A DNA stretch of 64,000 nt from Stratiolaelaps scimitus (taxonomy: Eukaryota > Arthropoda > Arachnida > Mesostigmata > Laelapidae), in the NCBI GenBank assembly GCA_019614645.1, contig JABWDB010000004.1, positions 17,360,001 through 17,424,000 on the forward strand, read 5' to 3'. The notes beneath the pieces were generated by a model. It was not told where the DNA came from and ran no database searches. It saw only the letters and a list, made by a program, of their open reading frames with translations. Shown in pieces: positions 11,601-24,965 of the stretch. How positions within the stretch are numbered: the first letter of the stretch is position 1; each line of letters begins with the position of its first letter. The position numbers and the translations under genes were made by a program.

Positions 11601-14225
11601 CAGCGTTCGAGAGTCTTATGCGCACTCCGTGATCTGCCATAATGTTGTGGCCTTTGCTATGCAGCTGATACGCCACGGTCAGAATGGGGACAGACCCACG
11701 TGTGGGGAATTCCTGGATCCGTCGTGACTTTGTCAGCGAATACTGTAGTAGGCCTCCATTGGTTTGGTGATTCTTCCTCTGACGCATATTCCGTTGGGCT
11801 CACATATGGAACCACACATCCATGGCTCACACATGGAGGGTGTCATCGCGCTAATGAGAGTTTGCTTATGCCTACAAGATTATCTACGACTACTCGTCAG
11901 TGGGTTTGCAAGGCAAAATGGTCAACGAGTGGTACAGCACTTTTGCACAGCATCCTGCAGCCGTTGAACATAAGGTATAATAGCTAGAAAATAGGTAGAC
12001 ATACGGGTAGAAAACAAGTAGGTTTATAACTAACGTAATAATGCTGCCTGAACTGCAAACTCGCTTTATTCCTAACAGTAGTGCCATCTTGTCCCTAACT
12101 ACCAACCATTCTTTTTGCTCACCCTATACGTATAATATAATAGACTCCATAGCCCAGATATCACCCTTCACTCATAAGACTCTATACTTGATCGGTTACC
12201 GCGCTAGTGTCTAATATTTACCTTCGAATAGCTTCGAGTTGACAGCGGCTTCAAGTTCTACGCAACAGTAAGAGCACATCAAGCAGTGCTAGACACCCAG
12301 ATTAGTTTCGAGTTTCATTATCTACCAGTGCATACAAATTGTCTTTGTTTCTTCTTGAAACTCCGCTCGTTGTGCTATCGATCTGCGTCTTTCCTAGCCC
12401 TGGCCATTTCAGTCGGTGGCGAATGTTCTATGGAGCCGAGCGGCCGAGTGCCGATGGAATCGACTCGTCCGAATGATTCCTCGCAGGTTTCGCTATTTAC
12501 ATCGCTCCATGGACAGCACCGTTGGGAAGGGACAGAAGCACCATCAGCGGTCGCCATTTTCTTACCCTGTCTTTTGCAGTCCATGGTCTCCAGTGGAGCA
12601 GATGGACGAAGGGAGGCGAGCGGGGTACGCGGATGACAGCGAAGAAGAAACCGTTGCGAAACGATCGGAAACGAACGACAGAATGGAAAAGTTCTATAGA
12701 GAGATTCGTCAGAGGCTATCATCTCCATTGGTGTCGTCGTCGTCCTCCTCCTTCGTACACTTCCCTCCCCTGCAGCGTCACTCAGTCATCATGTGCCGAA
12801 GGCTCTCGCATCCAACTGGATTTGCCATGCGCAAATCTGACTCACTTTCGCTCATCTAGCAGCATCTACCAGCGCACCAGCACAGACATCTTCGGCGTCA
12901 TCAACCAGCCAGTCATCGCTGTCCCGCTCCCCGTCCGCGCTCTCGTCGTGCTTGCCATTGCCACCATCGCTTGCTGCATTGCTCACCAGAATCGCCATCA
13001 CCTTGCAAACTCGGCCGGCATCCATCGCATCCGTACATCGTTTCCAAACGCCTTCCGCCGGTTCGTTTTCATCCTTGGCCGCAGATGCACGTTGAAGGAT
13101 CATGACTCCCAAGCGCACCTCTCTTCATCGGCCCGTATTTCTCTCTCTCTCTCTCTCACTCTCTTTCTCTCACATAAGAGCTCTACGACTGGCGTTGGCA
13201 TTCCATCCATCTCAAGCAGGAAGGACGCCGATGGGAGTCGAAAGGCCCGTTGAGTCCTCCCACCTTCGTTGAGGGCCATCTTCTCAACTTTTCGCCAGCG
13301 AACGCGCGGTCCCGCTTGCCTCACACTAAGCATAACCAACCATCACAGGTCTTCGGGCGTCACAGACATTTGCGTTCCTCTTCCCTCCCCCCCCCCGCCT
13401 CTCCTCGGTAGCTGTAATACAAACGCTTCCGGCTTCCATACGGCGAAGTATGTCTGCGTGTGTGAGCAGTGCCCTTTTTGTGGCAACACGCCCACCTGCG
13501 AATCAATCCTAGCTAACAAAACCAGCCGTTGTTTTCGGCGTCTTCTCACCATACGCCATCAATATGACATAGGCAGCAAGTGAGAACGAAATGGGGGACA
13601 ATGAGTAGGTTAGCTCGGCCGGTTCCACTCGCCGCCCGTATGAAGATCCCTACCTCACTTTATTCCGTATTCTCTAAGCCTCTCGTTCCCTCTCCGGCTC
13701 GTATCGCACACTGTATTGGACCTACTAAGTCATGCCAGCCGTAGGAGAACTGAAGTGACGCCGCAGGTGATAAAAGGTGCGAATCTCCAAGTCCACCACC
13801 ATAATATCAGCCGGAATGTGTCGTTCGAGCAGAGATGCGCGCTACAAGAGAGAGGCTCTCAGCTGCAGAAGCAGCAGCAGCAGCAGCATCACAGCCAAAA
13901 CTGCCCCCGGCATTCCTCTGCCGCCGACAACGTAGATGCTACACTCAGTCAGCCTAGCTCGGAAGCGGAGCAGTAATACCGAACGATATTCCATCGCAGA
14001 GCAGACGCAGTAATAATGCTCTCGACAGGAGAGGTACGGCCTGACGGGTAAGGAGGCAAACCCGACGCAGACACAGGTCGCGCCGGCTCGGGGGGCTAGC
14101 ATTATAGATCAAGTGTTTACTCTCCTCTCATGTCCTTCTCTATCTATCTATGTATCTATCTCTCTCTCTCTTTCTTTATACGTGCTGCTCACGCCTCAAT
14201 CCAGCTCTTGCATTATACACACAGA

Positions 14226-14245
14226 TATATATATATATATATATA
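14226..14245. repeat. (AT)n microsatellite
   Basis: Ten AT units next to a short CA run. Confidence 0.9.
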
Positions 14246-17200
14246 CACACGTCGAATAGGTTTCTTGCAGATCTCTTCCCACAGCCTGGTGCTCCCGTGT
14301 GCCCCTAAGCAGTCCACCCCTGTCGGAACATGATCGCCTGAGATGACTTGTCCCACATCGCGTAGGTAGATGCACACGAGCAGCATTGATCTAGAGAAGC
14401 GTTCTCGAGAAGCGGCTGCTACCGTAAAAGCTCGGGAGCGTAAATGCCGAGTGCAATCCCGCTGCTGACTTGAGTACGCGGCACAGCTATGCACGTCAAG
14501 CATGTCACACATAATGCATGTCCGAGACAAATGTGCAAGGGCAGACACACACTCATGTAGATACTCACCAGGTTGCGCTGCTCCGAGTTGAACGCTGCCA
14601 GCAGTAATGGGCAGAAAAGATTGCGCAGCTCTGCGCAGCCGCCACCGCCGCCTCCGCCGAACGGCAAACGGTCACGAACTCGGCATGCCCTGCTCTCCTC
14701 CGCCCATGTAGTCAGCCTCGGAGTAGTCCCACGTCGACCCGCACTAATGTATTAATTCACCGTTGCCGCCTCTGCCTCTCTCAGCATTCACCAGCTCGAA
14801 TAGTCAGCGAGCATTCCGTAGCATTCCAGAATACGCTTCGCTGGGTCCCTTCGCCCTCGCGCGGTTCTCATTCGCGCCCACTCAACGCAAACGACTCTCT
14901 CAGGTTCCTTCTGCCTGACGTTTATACATGTCGATATTCCTTCAATCATTCAACACTCTGTATTAGGAGACAGCGAAATGCGATATCTGGCTGCGTGGAT
15001 TGCCGGTACGGCACCGTGATGGACACGACTACACACATCCCGCCTAATAAGACAGGCGCCTACGCCTGAATCGGATAGTATTCGAAGTGTAGGCGACTCT
15101 GTATTTTGATAACATGATCTGATATTTGTGTTTATGTTGTGTCTTTTCAAATAATGCATATTTGTCTTCTCTTTGCCTTTTACGGTCACCTTATATCAAC
15201 TGTATAATGAGACGTTTCAGACAAATGATGATTAGACATGTGTTAACATTAATACCATTATATTTATGCTGCTGCTGATTATTGTATATGCTAGAAAAAT
15301 GTGCCACAAATATTACATTTGCAAGTGTGTCCGCGTACGAAACTACGTCAGTTGTTATTTGTGTCATGAAATTTCCTGACTGGCATCCCTCGACATATTG
15401 ACAGGAGCGTAATGTCCCGAGTCATTGTGACCCAGCGCGCCCAACGTTGGCTCTGGCATTCGCGGTCGTTGTTACATGCATTATGATTATATCAGGCTTC
15501 TCCTGTTACTGAGGAGCCGGCGGTGGCCTCCTGTTTGTAGAAGATAATATTCTATTTAATGGGCCTATAATTATCTGGGACGATGCGCCCACACGGTGCG
15601 AGCTAGCGCACACACACACCATTAAGCCTCGCCTGCCTTCCAGTGTGCTCGCGACCTGCTCCTGCCTCCATCGCCTTTCGCGTTGCAGCCCTGTTCGTTT
15701 CTAGCACCCGGCACCTGGGCCGGCCTCCTTTTTGCTCGCGTCGTTGTTGTTGTTGTTGTCGTCGTCGTCGGCGGCGGCATAGACCCCATGGGCTGATGGC
15801 CTGGCCTCGGACCGACATCACCCTCTGGTGGGCTCGAATTCAAGTGCAAACCGGACGCCTCAACGGTGGCGGTTTTGTGCCATGCACAAATGATGTTCAT
15901 GGTAGAACTATGATTGATGTCAGCCTCTGTCGGAACGGGCAGCAACAGAGGCAGCCAATGACGATATAGCCACTTTGTCCTAAAGTCGGGCGTCAGTTAG
16001 TTTGTAGCAAGTATTTTTTAGCGGGTAGATGTTATTTTCTATTTTGCTGAGCTCCCCTTCAAGTGCGGCAATCGAAACGAAACGCGAATGTGCACGTTAT
16101 TTACAGGGTATGGCTACCGTTTTGTAAGTACTAAGGTGCTGTCGGGCAAAGAATTACCACACTGTCACACTAACACTCAGCGTACTTTGACATCAACTTT
16201 CGTCAGATGAACAACAAGGCTTTCGTGACAATTCTGCGGCCATTCAGGCAACATCCGATATTGATAACTGCCACTATTCGAAAGAAGAATTTAGAAGCGA
16301 TTATTGACTACTTTACTAAATGCTTATTATAATTCGATAAACATATGGGATTTCGGAGGTAAAACTTATTTGTTGTGGGACAGTTTACACGCTCTGTGTG
16401 CGACCCGTTTTACGTCTCGCGTAAACAACGTGCCCTCTCAGTCGCACTTTACGTGAGTTACACAATCTTAACTGTCGGTAAACATAGCCCCAAGCAAGTG
16501 GTAAGCAGCGGAAGAATTATCGTGTTTTCCAGCCATTCGAGTAAACTTCGCGCCCGTCCATCGTCGGTGGTGGACTTACGTCAACCCCTCATCCCCTGCG
16601 CCGTCTCTGCGTAGATATTAAATACACGATAGCATTTGGGGCGGCAATTTGGGTTTCCTTCAGCTTTGTGGTCATTGATTATTGTAATAATAGCACAATG
16701 ATAGACGAAATAGGAAGGTCCTCCTGAGACAGGAAAAGCCCCACTTGAATCGTGAGGTCACTGGATAGAATGAGTGTGCCTGAAAAAGTGTATTCGCATT
16801 ATAGTATTTTCGGTTTCAACAACTCTTCAGGTGAGTGCCTTGCCTCTGTTTCAGTCAATCACTACAGAATCATGAACTCGTCGACGACATTCCCAAAGGT
16901 TTTAGATGACGGGCCTCGAAGACTCCACAAAAAAAATCTTCAACGTATTATCAAAGATTAAGGGGGATCGTCGACGATCAATGGCGATTGTGGTTTGATA
17001 TCTCCTAGGCGCATAGCTTAGTAGCTGTCCTATCAAAATCGTAGCTGCTCATATTTTTACTTGTGTATTCATAGTTTCTTTTTTTTTCCACGCTATATTT
17101 GATCAAGCGCTTACTGTATTTACTTCGACCGCAGTGTAGCTTATGTGTTGACTGGACGGTGGAGAAGGGCAACCCCTTGGGTCTCGACACAATTCCCCGA

Positions 17201-20200
17201 ATTGCTTCCTTGGATGGAAAGAAATAGTTTGCCATTTAGTCGGATAAAAAGCCGGACAATGTATTATATGGACATAATCTTGCAATTCAACATCATTCAG
17301 CCCAATATTGCAGAACGGTCGACGTATACATATATATATACACATACATATGTATTGCAGTTTAGACTGTCTTATCGGCTGCTTGCGGACTACTTGGGTA
17401 AGGAAGAGCGGCTGGCTCCGAGAATAGACGTAGCTTTCGTATTCATGAGCTCCGCGCTCAATTCATCTGTTGCCGCCACTACGGCTGGATGGTTGCTGTC
17501 AGGCAGCTCCATAGGCTGAGGCCTTCACAGCGAGGCCTTTACCCTGCGCGCTTCTCCGTGCGTTGGCCCCTGGCTTCTTTCAACTGCCCTAACAAGATAC
17601 ATGAGAAACAACGGCGGCGGCTGCTGCTGCTGCTGATCTGATCACGGGAGCCGAAACACACGAGACGGTGGAACATTCAGATCCCTCACAAGAACCGGAT
17701 TCAACGGGAACGGGACCAGGAGTGGCAACAGTATGGAGCACCGAAAGGAACGAGGGGTGCTCGCATTCAAAATTTGATATAGATACAGTATGCCTCCTTG
17801 CTACCTCTACGTCTGCCTGCTGCCGTGTGTCGTGAACTGAAGGCTTGGCGAGGTCGACCCAAACTCATCTTACCACCTATCCCTCGCTCAGCGGAGAACT
17901 AACTCACTCCGCTGATCCTGTGCAAGAATACGTGAGACACCGTCATTCGATTGCGAGGAAAGCGCTTCTACGAATAGCCTCCTTGCACGGGGATTGTTGT
18001 GCGTAGTTCCGACGCAATAGCTAAATAAAGAAAGGTGAGATGGTGATTCCGCCCAAACTGATGATTCAAACTGAAGACTCATCTAGTTCGCTACCGAAAC
18101 GGATACAGCCGTCGACGAGAGGCTTGAAAAACATGAACGAAAAACATTTTGTCAATCTATATCCCTGTGTTGGCGGTACCGAAGCGAGAGACTGTGCAGC
18201 TGGATATAGAATGACTCTCTATAGACATCTCCCATCACGGCTCCTCGAGCTGAATCGAGAGAAGCCGAAAATGTGAACACGTCTTGAGACAGCGTCGGTG
18301 CAGCCTAAGACAAAGCATTGTGGTATGGTGCCATCTGCTTTAGTGTCAGCCGTGGGTCGCCTGCCCCCCTTGAATCTCAAATGCAGTTCGTCCCTCGCCT
18401 GTCCTGCTGGCAAGCGCTTATACCAGCAAAGGGGCGCAGCGGAATACCGCACCGACATCCAATCTATGGGGCGACGGTCAGGCGGCCCAATGGGAACATT
18501 TGAAAAGGACGACGAGGAGATGGCGGTTGAGCCATGACGTTGAAACAATGAGCTCATCTTTCGGTAGCTGCGGGGGTCTTCCTCGTTTTACGGCCTTTAC
18601 TGCTGCTGCTGCTGGTACTGCCAGCCATGCTTTGAAGAGCACCTCCGCAATCTAGCTAACCGTCAGCGATTCATAAGCCGTCTCCTCATCCAACCAGTCT
18701 TTTCAAGCTTGTCCCGTTTCTCTCTATGGCTGAGAGCTGCTTCGAAGCTCTCATTCACCATTGCTAGTTCTTCTAGCGGTCTGCTCCTCGCCCTGCCATT
18801 CTGACTCGCAAACTTCCTTCCATTGCCATATCTTCTCACGCTATTTCTCTCTATTTCTGCGTGTGCCGTGGATGCCGTGGAAGCAAACATCTTGAGAGAG
18901 AACGAACAAGATGCCCCTCGTAGATCGCCTGCTCGCCTCTACGGGAGCCCTGCAAGGGCGGCAGCGGTGTGCATGGATGGGCCGAGACGGGTTTGGGCTT
19001 CGGACGATGTATGTTCAGTCCATTGTGTTCGGGACCTCTCTCTTCTTCAGTCTTTACTTCGTTCTCCTCATCCGTGACTTGGCTGGCTCCTCGCTGCGCT
19101 CTCAACCTTCTCGTCTTGTTGGGACGCGCTACAGCTCACTGCGACATGGCTCGCTGAACCGGTTAAATGCCTACTAACCCATCTACGCATCTTGACTTAC
19201 TGCGCTACGGCGGCAGCAGCGCAGCAACCCTTGAGAATCCTCCTCGGTGGATGATGCCTCTCTGCGCCTTTCGACATCAACCCCTGTCCCCTTGTCGCCA
19301 CACAAACCTCCAACCATATTGGACTGGGACGCTCCTGCTTTAGAGCCCAACTACACGTTCAGCCTGTTCAACGAGTCCTTGAAACTCCAATCCCTGAGAA
19401 CTCTGAACGGACGGCCGGCGAGCGAGGCCGTTGTCATTCACCGCCAGTGTATTCTCTGCCTCTCTCTCGCCTGCGCTTTTTCTCCTCTTGAGTCGTCTTC
19501 GTTGTCGTCTATCAGGAGACAACATCGACCGGGATCCAGACAATAAGAGAGCAAACGTCGAGGAGAAGGAGATAGAAACATACTAGCACACTATGTGTCC
19601 CAAGAACTATGCCACTCGCACTTACATAGTTACTTTGTGGAAGACGCGCCCGCGTCCAGCCTCTTTGTCGGTGATTGTGGACGCGATGGTGGAAGCCCGC
19701 AGCCAAGACAGCCGAGGTCTCGTCGTAGAAGCATGACGGCGACAAGGACGACGAAGTCGACCAGCCGCCGCCGCCGCCGCCGCCACCGACATAAAAACGA
19801 TACGGTAAATGCACGCGATACGGGCCTTTTTGTTCCGCGCTCTCGGCCGTCGAAGTCACCCCTCTGGCTTGCTCATCCCGCACCCTGCATCGCCTCCCAC
19901 TCGCTGGTCTCGTCCGAAGCTCCTTTTACTCGTATTCGCTGCCAGCGTCGTAAAACGCGTTGGCTCATTGTAATGAGCAAGTTGTAGACGCATGACCGCC
20001 CCTACAACTTGGAGCTGTTTGCGCACATAACAAAGTGCAAATCAGGACGGCGACTGGGAGTCAGCGGTGAGCGTAGGGACTGATGCAGCGAGCATTGACA
20101 GAACAGGTTTACGTGGCAAGTGCGAATCAAACGAGCCACCTAACAATGCATATATGGGACTACTATCCACCCCATGGTCTCGAACATTTGGAATAACAAA

Positions 20201-23200
20201 CATCCTTCATGGACTGTCGCGTGTATATAATAATACAAACATGAGCCGATGCTTGGTAGGGGGCTACATGCCGCAAGCAGCTGGGCTCGATGAGATACCG
20301 ACGAACGAATAGCGAGATGGTTTTGCTCTTTGCCGGCAATTGTTGCTGTCGACGAATTTAGTAAGCATTGATGGTGGTGGCAATCGAAGCCGTATTGTGA
20401 GAAATGACGACCGCGCGGGAGCCACAGCCAAAACGTTGGAGGTGAGATGTGACGCGTTTCAGGTCGCCGCACCCTTGCGAGGCAGTTATGTTCTTTAATA
20501 TTTTTTTTCAACAAGAAAAACGCAATTCCGTCAATAAATGACAATTTGAATTTGTTTACATCATTACCTATCGCGTTTTGCGGCAGAACAAATGTTTATG
20601 TATATGGATTTGTTGGATACTCTGGCGATTGTGAAACTGGAAGCGTGAAATGAAGGACTGTCATGTTCCAGCCGTGTTCACAACGACGTTCCGTATGGAT
20701 GAACAAGTTAAGTATTTTGCAGTCGATCTGGGCTGGCACTGAACGCTTCCATTGGTGGTAGCTCACGGTAACATTCGTTGGTCCTTCTCCATCTAGAGGC
20801 AACTTGGCTATGCGTGCGTGCATAGAATCATCACACAGTGGTAATCGCTGCAGTGATCACAGGCATATCGAGAGCATTTATGGGATTATTTTCGGCGCAG
20901 TCAACGGATACTCTTCTGTCCTCCAGCCCCCCCGAGATAGGAAGCCGCGTTAAGTCGACCTTCGACGACGAGTCTGTCCACCACCAGCACCTCCTCGTGC
21001 TGGCTGTCTCGTCTCTCGACTAGTAGCTAATTACAGGGTGTCTATTCGCAAGGCTTACTCTCGGCACGAGCAGGAGGAGGAGGAAGATGAGACTGAGGTC
21101 GACAGCTGAGACACCAAAAGCATTGAGGCCTTTCTAGCGCCGCACAAAACTTGGAACGTACACCTAACTATCCACAAGCAGCCGAGTCCTGCACGCGCAT
21201 AACTTGACCAGCAAGCTAGTTGCTGGTAGGCAGAACGCCTCGAGCCAAGAAGCGGCCACCGACGGTGTGCGAACAGCGGCAATGTCAGACAGAGCGAGCA
21301 ACTCTTATCTGTCGCGCACAGCTGCCCGTTGTTCGGACCAGTTGTCCGCTGGCTGGCTGGCGGTGGTGGTTGAGGGTGGCACCCCATGCCTGCGTGCCTC
21401 ACATGCACCGTGCGTACGGCAGAGCACGCGACCCTCTGTTTCTCCAACAACTAGGACACACACACAAACACACATGCGTTCTACGAAGGCTAGCGCGAAG
21501 CATAAGCACGCGAGTGGGGCAGAGATGGGGTTCTGGGCGGCGACCCCGCTGGCATTCTCCAACGAGCCGTCGTCGCGCTATGCACAGCACTCTACAAGTT
21601 GCAGGACTTCGTGCATTGCCTCGAGTCCTATGAGTCTGTAGAAAGAGTATGCTGCCACATGCGGAAAAACCCAACGTAAACGAACCAAGCTGGTGGGCGC
21701 GTTTTCGGCCAACTGACAACAACTGCAACTGCTGCTGCTGCTACTTTTTAATCGCGCAATCGTCCGTCCGCAAAAAAAACGTTGCATGCGCGAGAAATGC
21801 AGCTGCCGACCACGATTCGAGCACGACAATTGTGCTTGGACGCCCCGCAAGCGACGCGGTTTGAACACAACTGGTTGGGGGAAGTTGTATGTCCTAGGGA
21901 AAGCGCGGCTCCGCCCTCCAGCGCTCCGCCCGCCTTCCGACGGCCCAGCTCCGATAACTTCGGATCAAATAGACGGAATCCGACGTGACTGCGCCAATGT
22001 TGCGGACAGTAGCGCAATATGAAGGGCAGAAAGAGGCATCGCGACTCCGAGCTACAGAAGTGTATCACTATGATGCTTGTCCGCATACTTGCAACGAGTA
22101 GATTACTCTACACATCCCTGTGTTCTTTCACAAATCTGTCTGCAACGTTATTGAGTCTGGTCTAAACCGACAGCTCTTTCTATAACCAAACGCATTCAGT
22201 GTAGTAAAAAACGAAGCAGAGAGTTTATGTAGGTTTGCAGAAACACTTAGACCTCATCGAGTCCTTCTCACCCAATAACGCCACGTTGGAATTTGGAAAC
22301 TGACGTATTGGCTGACAATCGCGTCTGCTGATATATTTGACAGGCGTATTGACGCGCCTAAGATACTATAATAAAACCCGGAAATCATCATAACGCGATG
22401 TGACCCCGTACCACATCACTCTTCACGTGCGCACCTATGAAGTGCTTTCATCCGCCTGATTGCGGTTTAGTGTGAGGTTTCAAGATGCTCGTATTTACAT
22501 TATGCCACTTGAATAGTTCGTTCCCTTTTCCCTCCGCTTCGACCTTTCTACACGTTTCTTATCTCACGTCGTGTATCACACCCGCTTCATACATTTGAGC
22601 GATGCGGCCGTACGCTGTCCATCTGTGCGAGAGCTCTTAGTCTCGAGGACCGTATATAATGCGATCTGTCGCGGCGGCTGTCCCCGCTGACTGCAGCCAG
22701 CGCCATATATTCGTTTTCCTTGTAAATTTGAGACAGCCATAGATATATATCTATATACATATATATATGTACCAACGATCCCGGAGCAGCAGTGGCCGAC
22801 GCGATGGAGTCAGCAACATCACGCAGGACTCCATTGCAGGCTTCGCACTGCAAGGAATCTATAGCCGCGCTCGTCGCCAAAATGTCGTCAAAATTCAAAG
22901 GCAATCAGCAATACTTCGGCTGCAGGCGGAGACATGCTGTAGACGATCACACAAGGAAATACATCACATGACACAGAAGAGGCAGCAGCAGCAGCCGCAG
23001 ACGCTCTCGCTGTTTCCTTCCGCGGTCCCCTGTAGATGTTGTCGCGACAGCGACAGTCTACTTCCGAAGATGATACCTATACAAGTGCCGGCGCCTTCAC
23101 GGTAGCGAGAATTGCTAGCAAGCCCCCCGCCCGACTGCTGTTAAGCGGCAGACTATAGCTTCAAGTAGCAGCCCAGCCGTCGCTCCGCGCCTTCCGTTCG

Positions 23201-23961
23201 CAGCCCAAGCGACGAGCGCCGCCCGACTAGACCATCTCTACCGTTCGGCCGCCAGCCGACCCGGAGTGAATCTACACAGGTGACAGCTGGTGCCAGCGTC
23301 AATAGGCGGCGAAGCGGAATACGAGGCAGTATCAGCGGGTTGTATCAGACCGGTGACAGCAATAGGTGACGTTACGTGGTTGCGCGATGGATGACTCTCG
23401 ACGCCCGCACGGATCCAGATTCGTTGCCAGGCGTCATCCGGCAGACGAGTGACATCGAGAAGAAAAAGCACGCCGAAATATACGAGTTCTCAAAAGTTTT
23501 CCTGCGCGATATGAAAGGAGTGAGAGCAGCATTCTCAACAATTGCGACCGTGATCTACCCTCATGTCGGCCGATTCCTGTTCCGCTGTCGAAGACCGACC
23601 GAGTGGCCAACCCCCCCCCCCGCTCTTCGGCCTTCAAGCGCGAAGAAGCACTTGTGCATAGGGGTTTAAGGGTAGAAAACCGCGTGATCTTCAGCGAAGA
23701 CCTTTTTTATGAAACGGCGCTGGAGCTATTATGGAATAGTTGATGAACAGACCACACTCCAAGTGCATCCAAGTGTCCACATCCAAGCGTTTGTAGGCAA
23801 CGCCTGGCCGTTCGCTATCACCAGTAGCAGCACTAACGCTAGCTCCACCATAGCCAACAGTAAAACTATCTCCGGCGAGACATCAAGGATGAACAAGCGG
23901 AGCCATTTGCCGGTACTATTATCAAGGTTGCCGTTTTTTGTAATCTTGTATATCTACTCAC
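14246..23961. other. No gene recognised; mixed GC-rich and AT-rich sequence
   Basis: No protein family is recognisable. A strong consensus 5' splice site exists on the minus strand at 14569/14568 (AACCTG|GTGAGT), ending a frame that reads LRNLFCPLLLAAFNSEQRNL, but no clear acceptor pairs with it. A (GTT)n(GTC)n(GGC)n tract lies at about 15740-15777 and a GCC run near 19,765-19,790. Other open frames follow repeat composition. Confidence 0.35.
15740..15777. repeat. (GTT)n(GTC)n(GGC)n compound trinucleotide tract
   Basis: A compound trinucleotide repeat that produces open frames on both strands. Confidence 0.85.
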
Positions 23962-24048
23962 CTCATTATTGATGATGATTGAGCGAGTTTCTTCGCCTCT
24001 GGTCGCTTCTGACCCGCTGAACTCGTGCGGCGCATGCACGTCCCAGTC
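23962..24048 (-). CDS. Possible internal coding exon of an unidentified gene
   Basis: On the minus strand an acceptor (ccattgtag) is followed by 87 nt of open frame and a near-consensus donor (AATGAG|GTGAGT). The frame is phase 0 at both ends: 29 codons beginning DWDVHAPHEF and ending SIIINNE. An in-frame stop lies inside the acceptor, so the frame is open only between the splice signals. I do not recognise the peptide. The next candidate minus-strand exon upstream (32985-33164) also ends in phase 0, so the two could be joined across a roughly 9-kb intron containing the first GR gene, but nothing proves that link. Short exons found by eye have a high false-positive rate. Confidence 0.3.
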
Positions 24049-24051
24049 CTA

Positions 24052-24825
24052 CAATGGTACACGACTGAGGATCGTTCTTAAGACAGTTGTTATCGTTCGC
24101 TGCTGTTACAAAGTAGACTAGTATAATTATTGTCGTGCTGCAATTTGTTGGGTTGCAATCCGTTCCACCCAGTCGTTCCTCTATTCACACAAACAACACT
24201 ATATGGGTTTGTACACAATATTTGCTCTACCACTTGTACCACTGCCTGTGAGCCAAACACGACTGGAGGCTTCTGGAACAAACAGGCAAATATTATTGAC
24301 TTCGGTCGCCGCCTATCGCCGGACCTGTATCTATCTATTCGGCCTTGTATCTAGCTATGGCGCACACACACATACTATTAATCTGCAGCAGCAGCAGCAG
24401 CGATAGTGGTTGTTGTGGCTGGTTATTTCTGCATAACTCGCGAACTGATTCACTGCACTACGTCACCGTGGTCTGATCTCGCTAGGATCTCTCTCTTTTG
24501 TTCTCTCCTGGATATGGTGCCCTGACACAGGCTCTGAGAGCGTGACGCAAGGAACGTCACGCAAGGACGCCTTGGCAGGACGCACTTGGCACGGACGAAT
24601 GTGGAGGCAACGTGCGCCTCGAGGGGCTTATACACATCAGCCGACGGCGAGGGCGAGGCCACGCCGAGGGAAAGGGGCGAACGTCGGTTCACTGGTGGCG
24701 CCATCTGGGTGATGGGAACACAGACACAGGAAGCGAGGGCGCTCGGTGGGCGGAAACAAGAGACACGCCGCACCAAAGTGAGTACAGGAGACAGAGAAGC
24801 GCGGGGAAAGAAGGGGATGAAAGGA
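24052..24825. other. No gene recognised
   Basis: Mixed sequence leading into a purine-rich repeat. The open frames on both strands from about 24,450 onward are driven by the adjacent GA-rich minisatellite and have no family resemblance. Confidence 0.4.
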
Positions 24826-24965
24826 AGAGAGAGATCGAAAGAGATCCAGAGAGAGAAAGAGAGATAGGGGGATCCACAGAGAGAGAGAGAGAGAGAGAGA
24901 GATAGGGGGATCCAGAGAAAGAGAGAGAGAGATAGGGGGATCCAGAGAGAAAGAAAGACAGAGAG
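24826..24965. repeat. Purine-rich minisatellite with GGGGGATCC core
   Basis: (GA)n runs alternate with a core of the form ATAGGGGGATCCAGAGA that recurs at least three times, at spacings of roughly 35-45 nt. On the minus strand it reads as Ser-Leu repeats broken by DPPI or WIP, which explains the long open frames there. I treat these as repeat artefacts, not a gene. Confidence 0.8.

Larger units (their letters stand above)
6473..14225. other. GC-rich, CpG-bearing stretch without a recognisable gene
   Basis: This long region has many overlapping open frames on both strands, as expected of GC-rich sequence, and none resembles a known family. It includes (AT)n tracts at 6741-6762 and 8614-8642, pyrimidine/purine runs near 13,140-13,170 and a short CAG run near 13,870. 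It could be 5'UTR, promoter or intron of a gene extending outside the window. The A/T-rich end near 9,900-9,960 recalls a retrosequence tail, but I could not recognise a parent gene. Confidence 0.35.

Noticed and set aside
12286..13253. Long plus-strand frames of 116 to 243 codons
   Set aside because: Composition is driven by GC content and CT repeats, with overlapping frames in other phases and no domain or splice logic.
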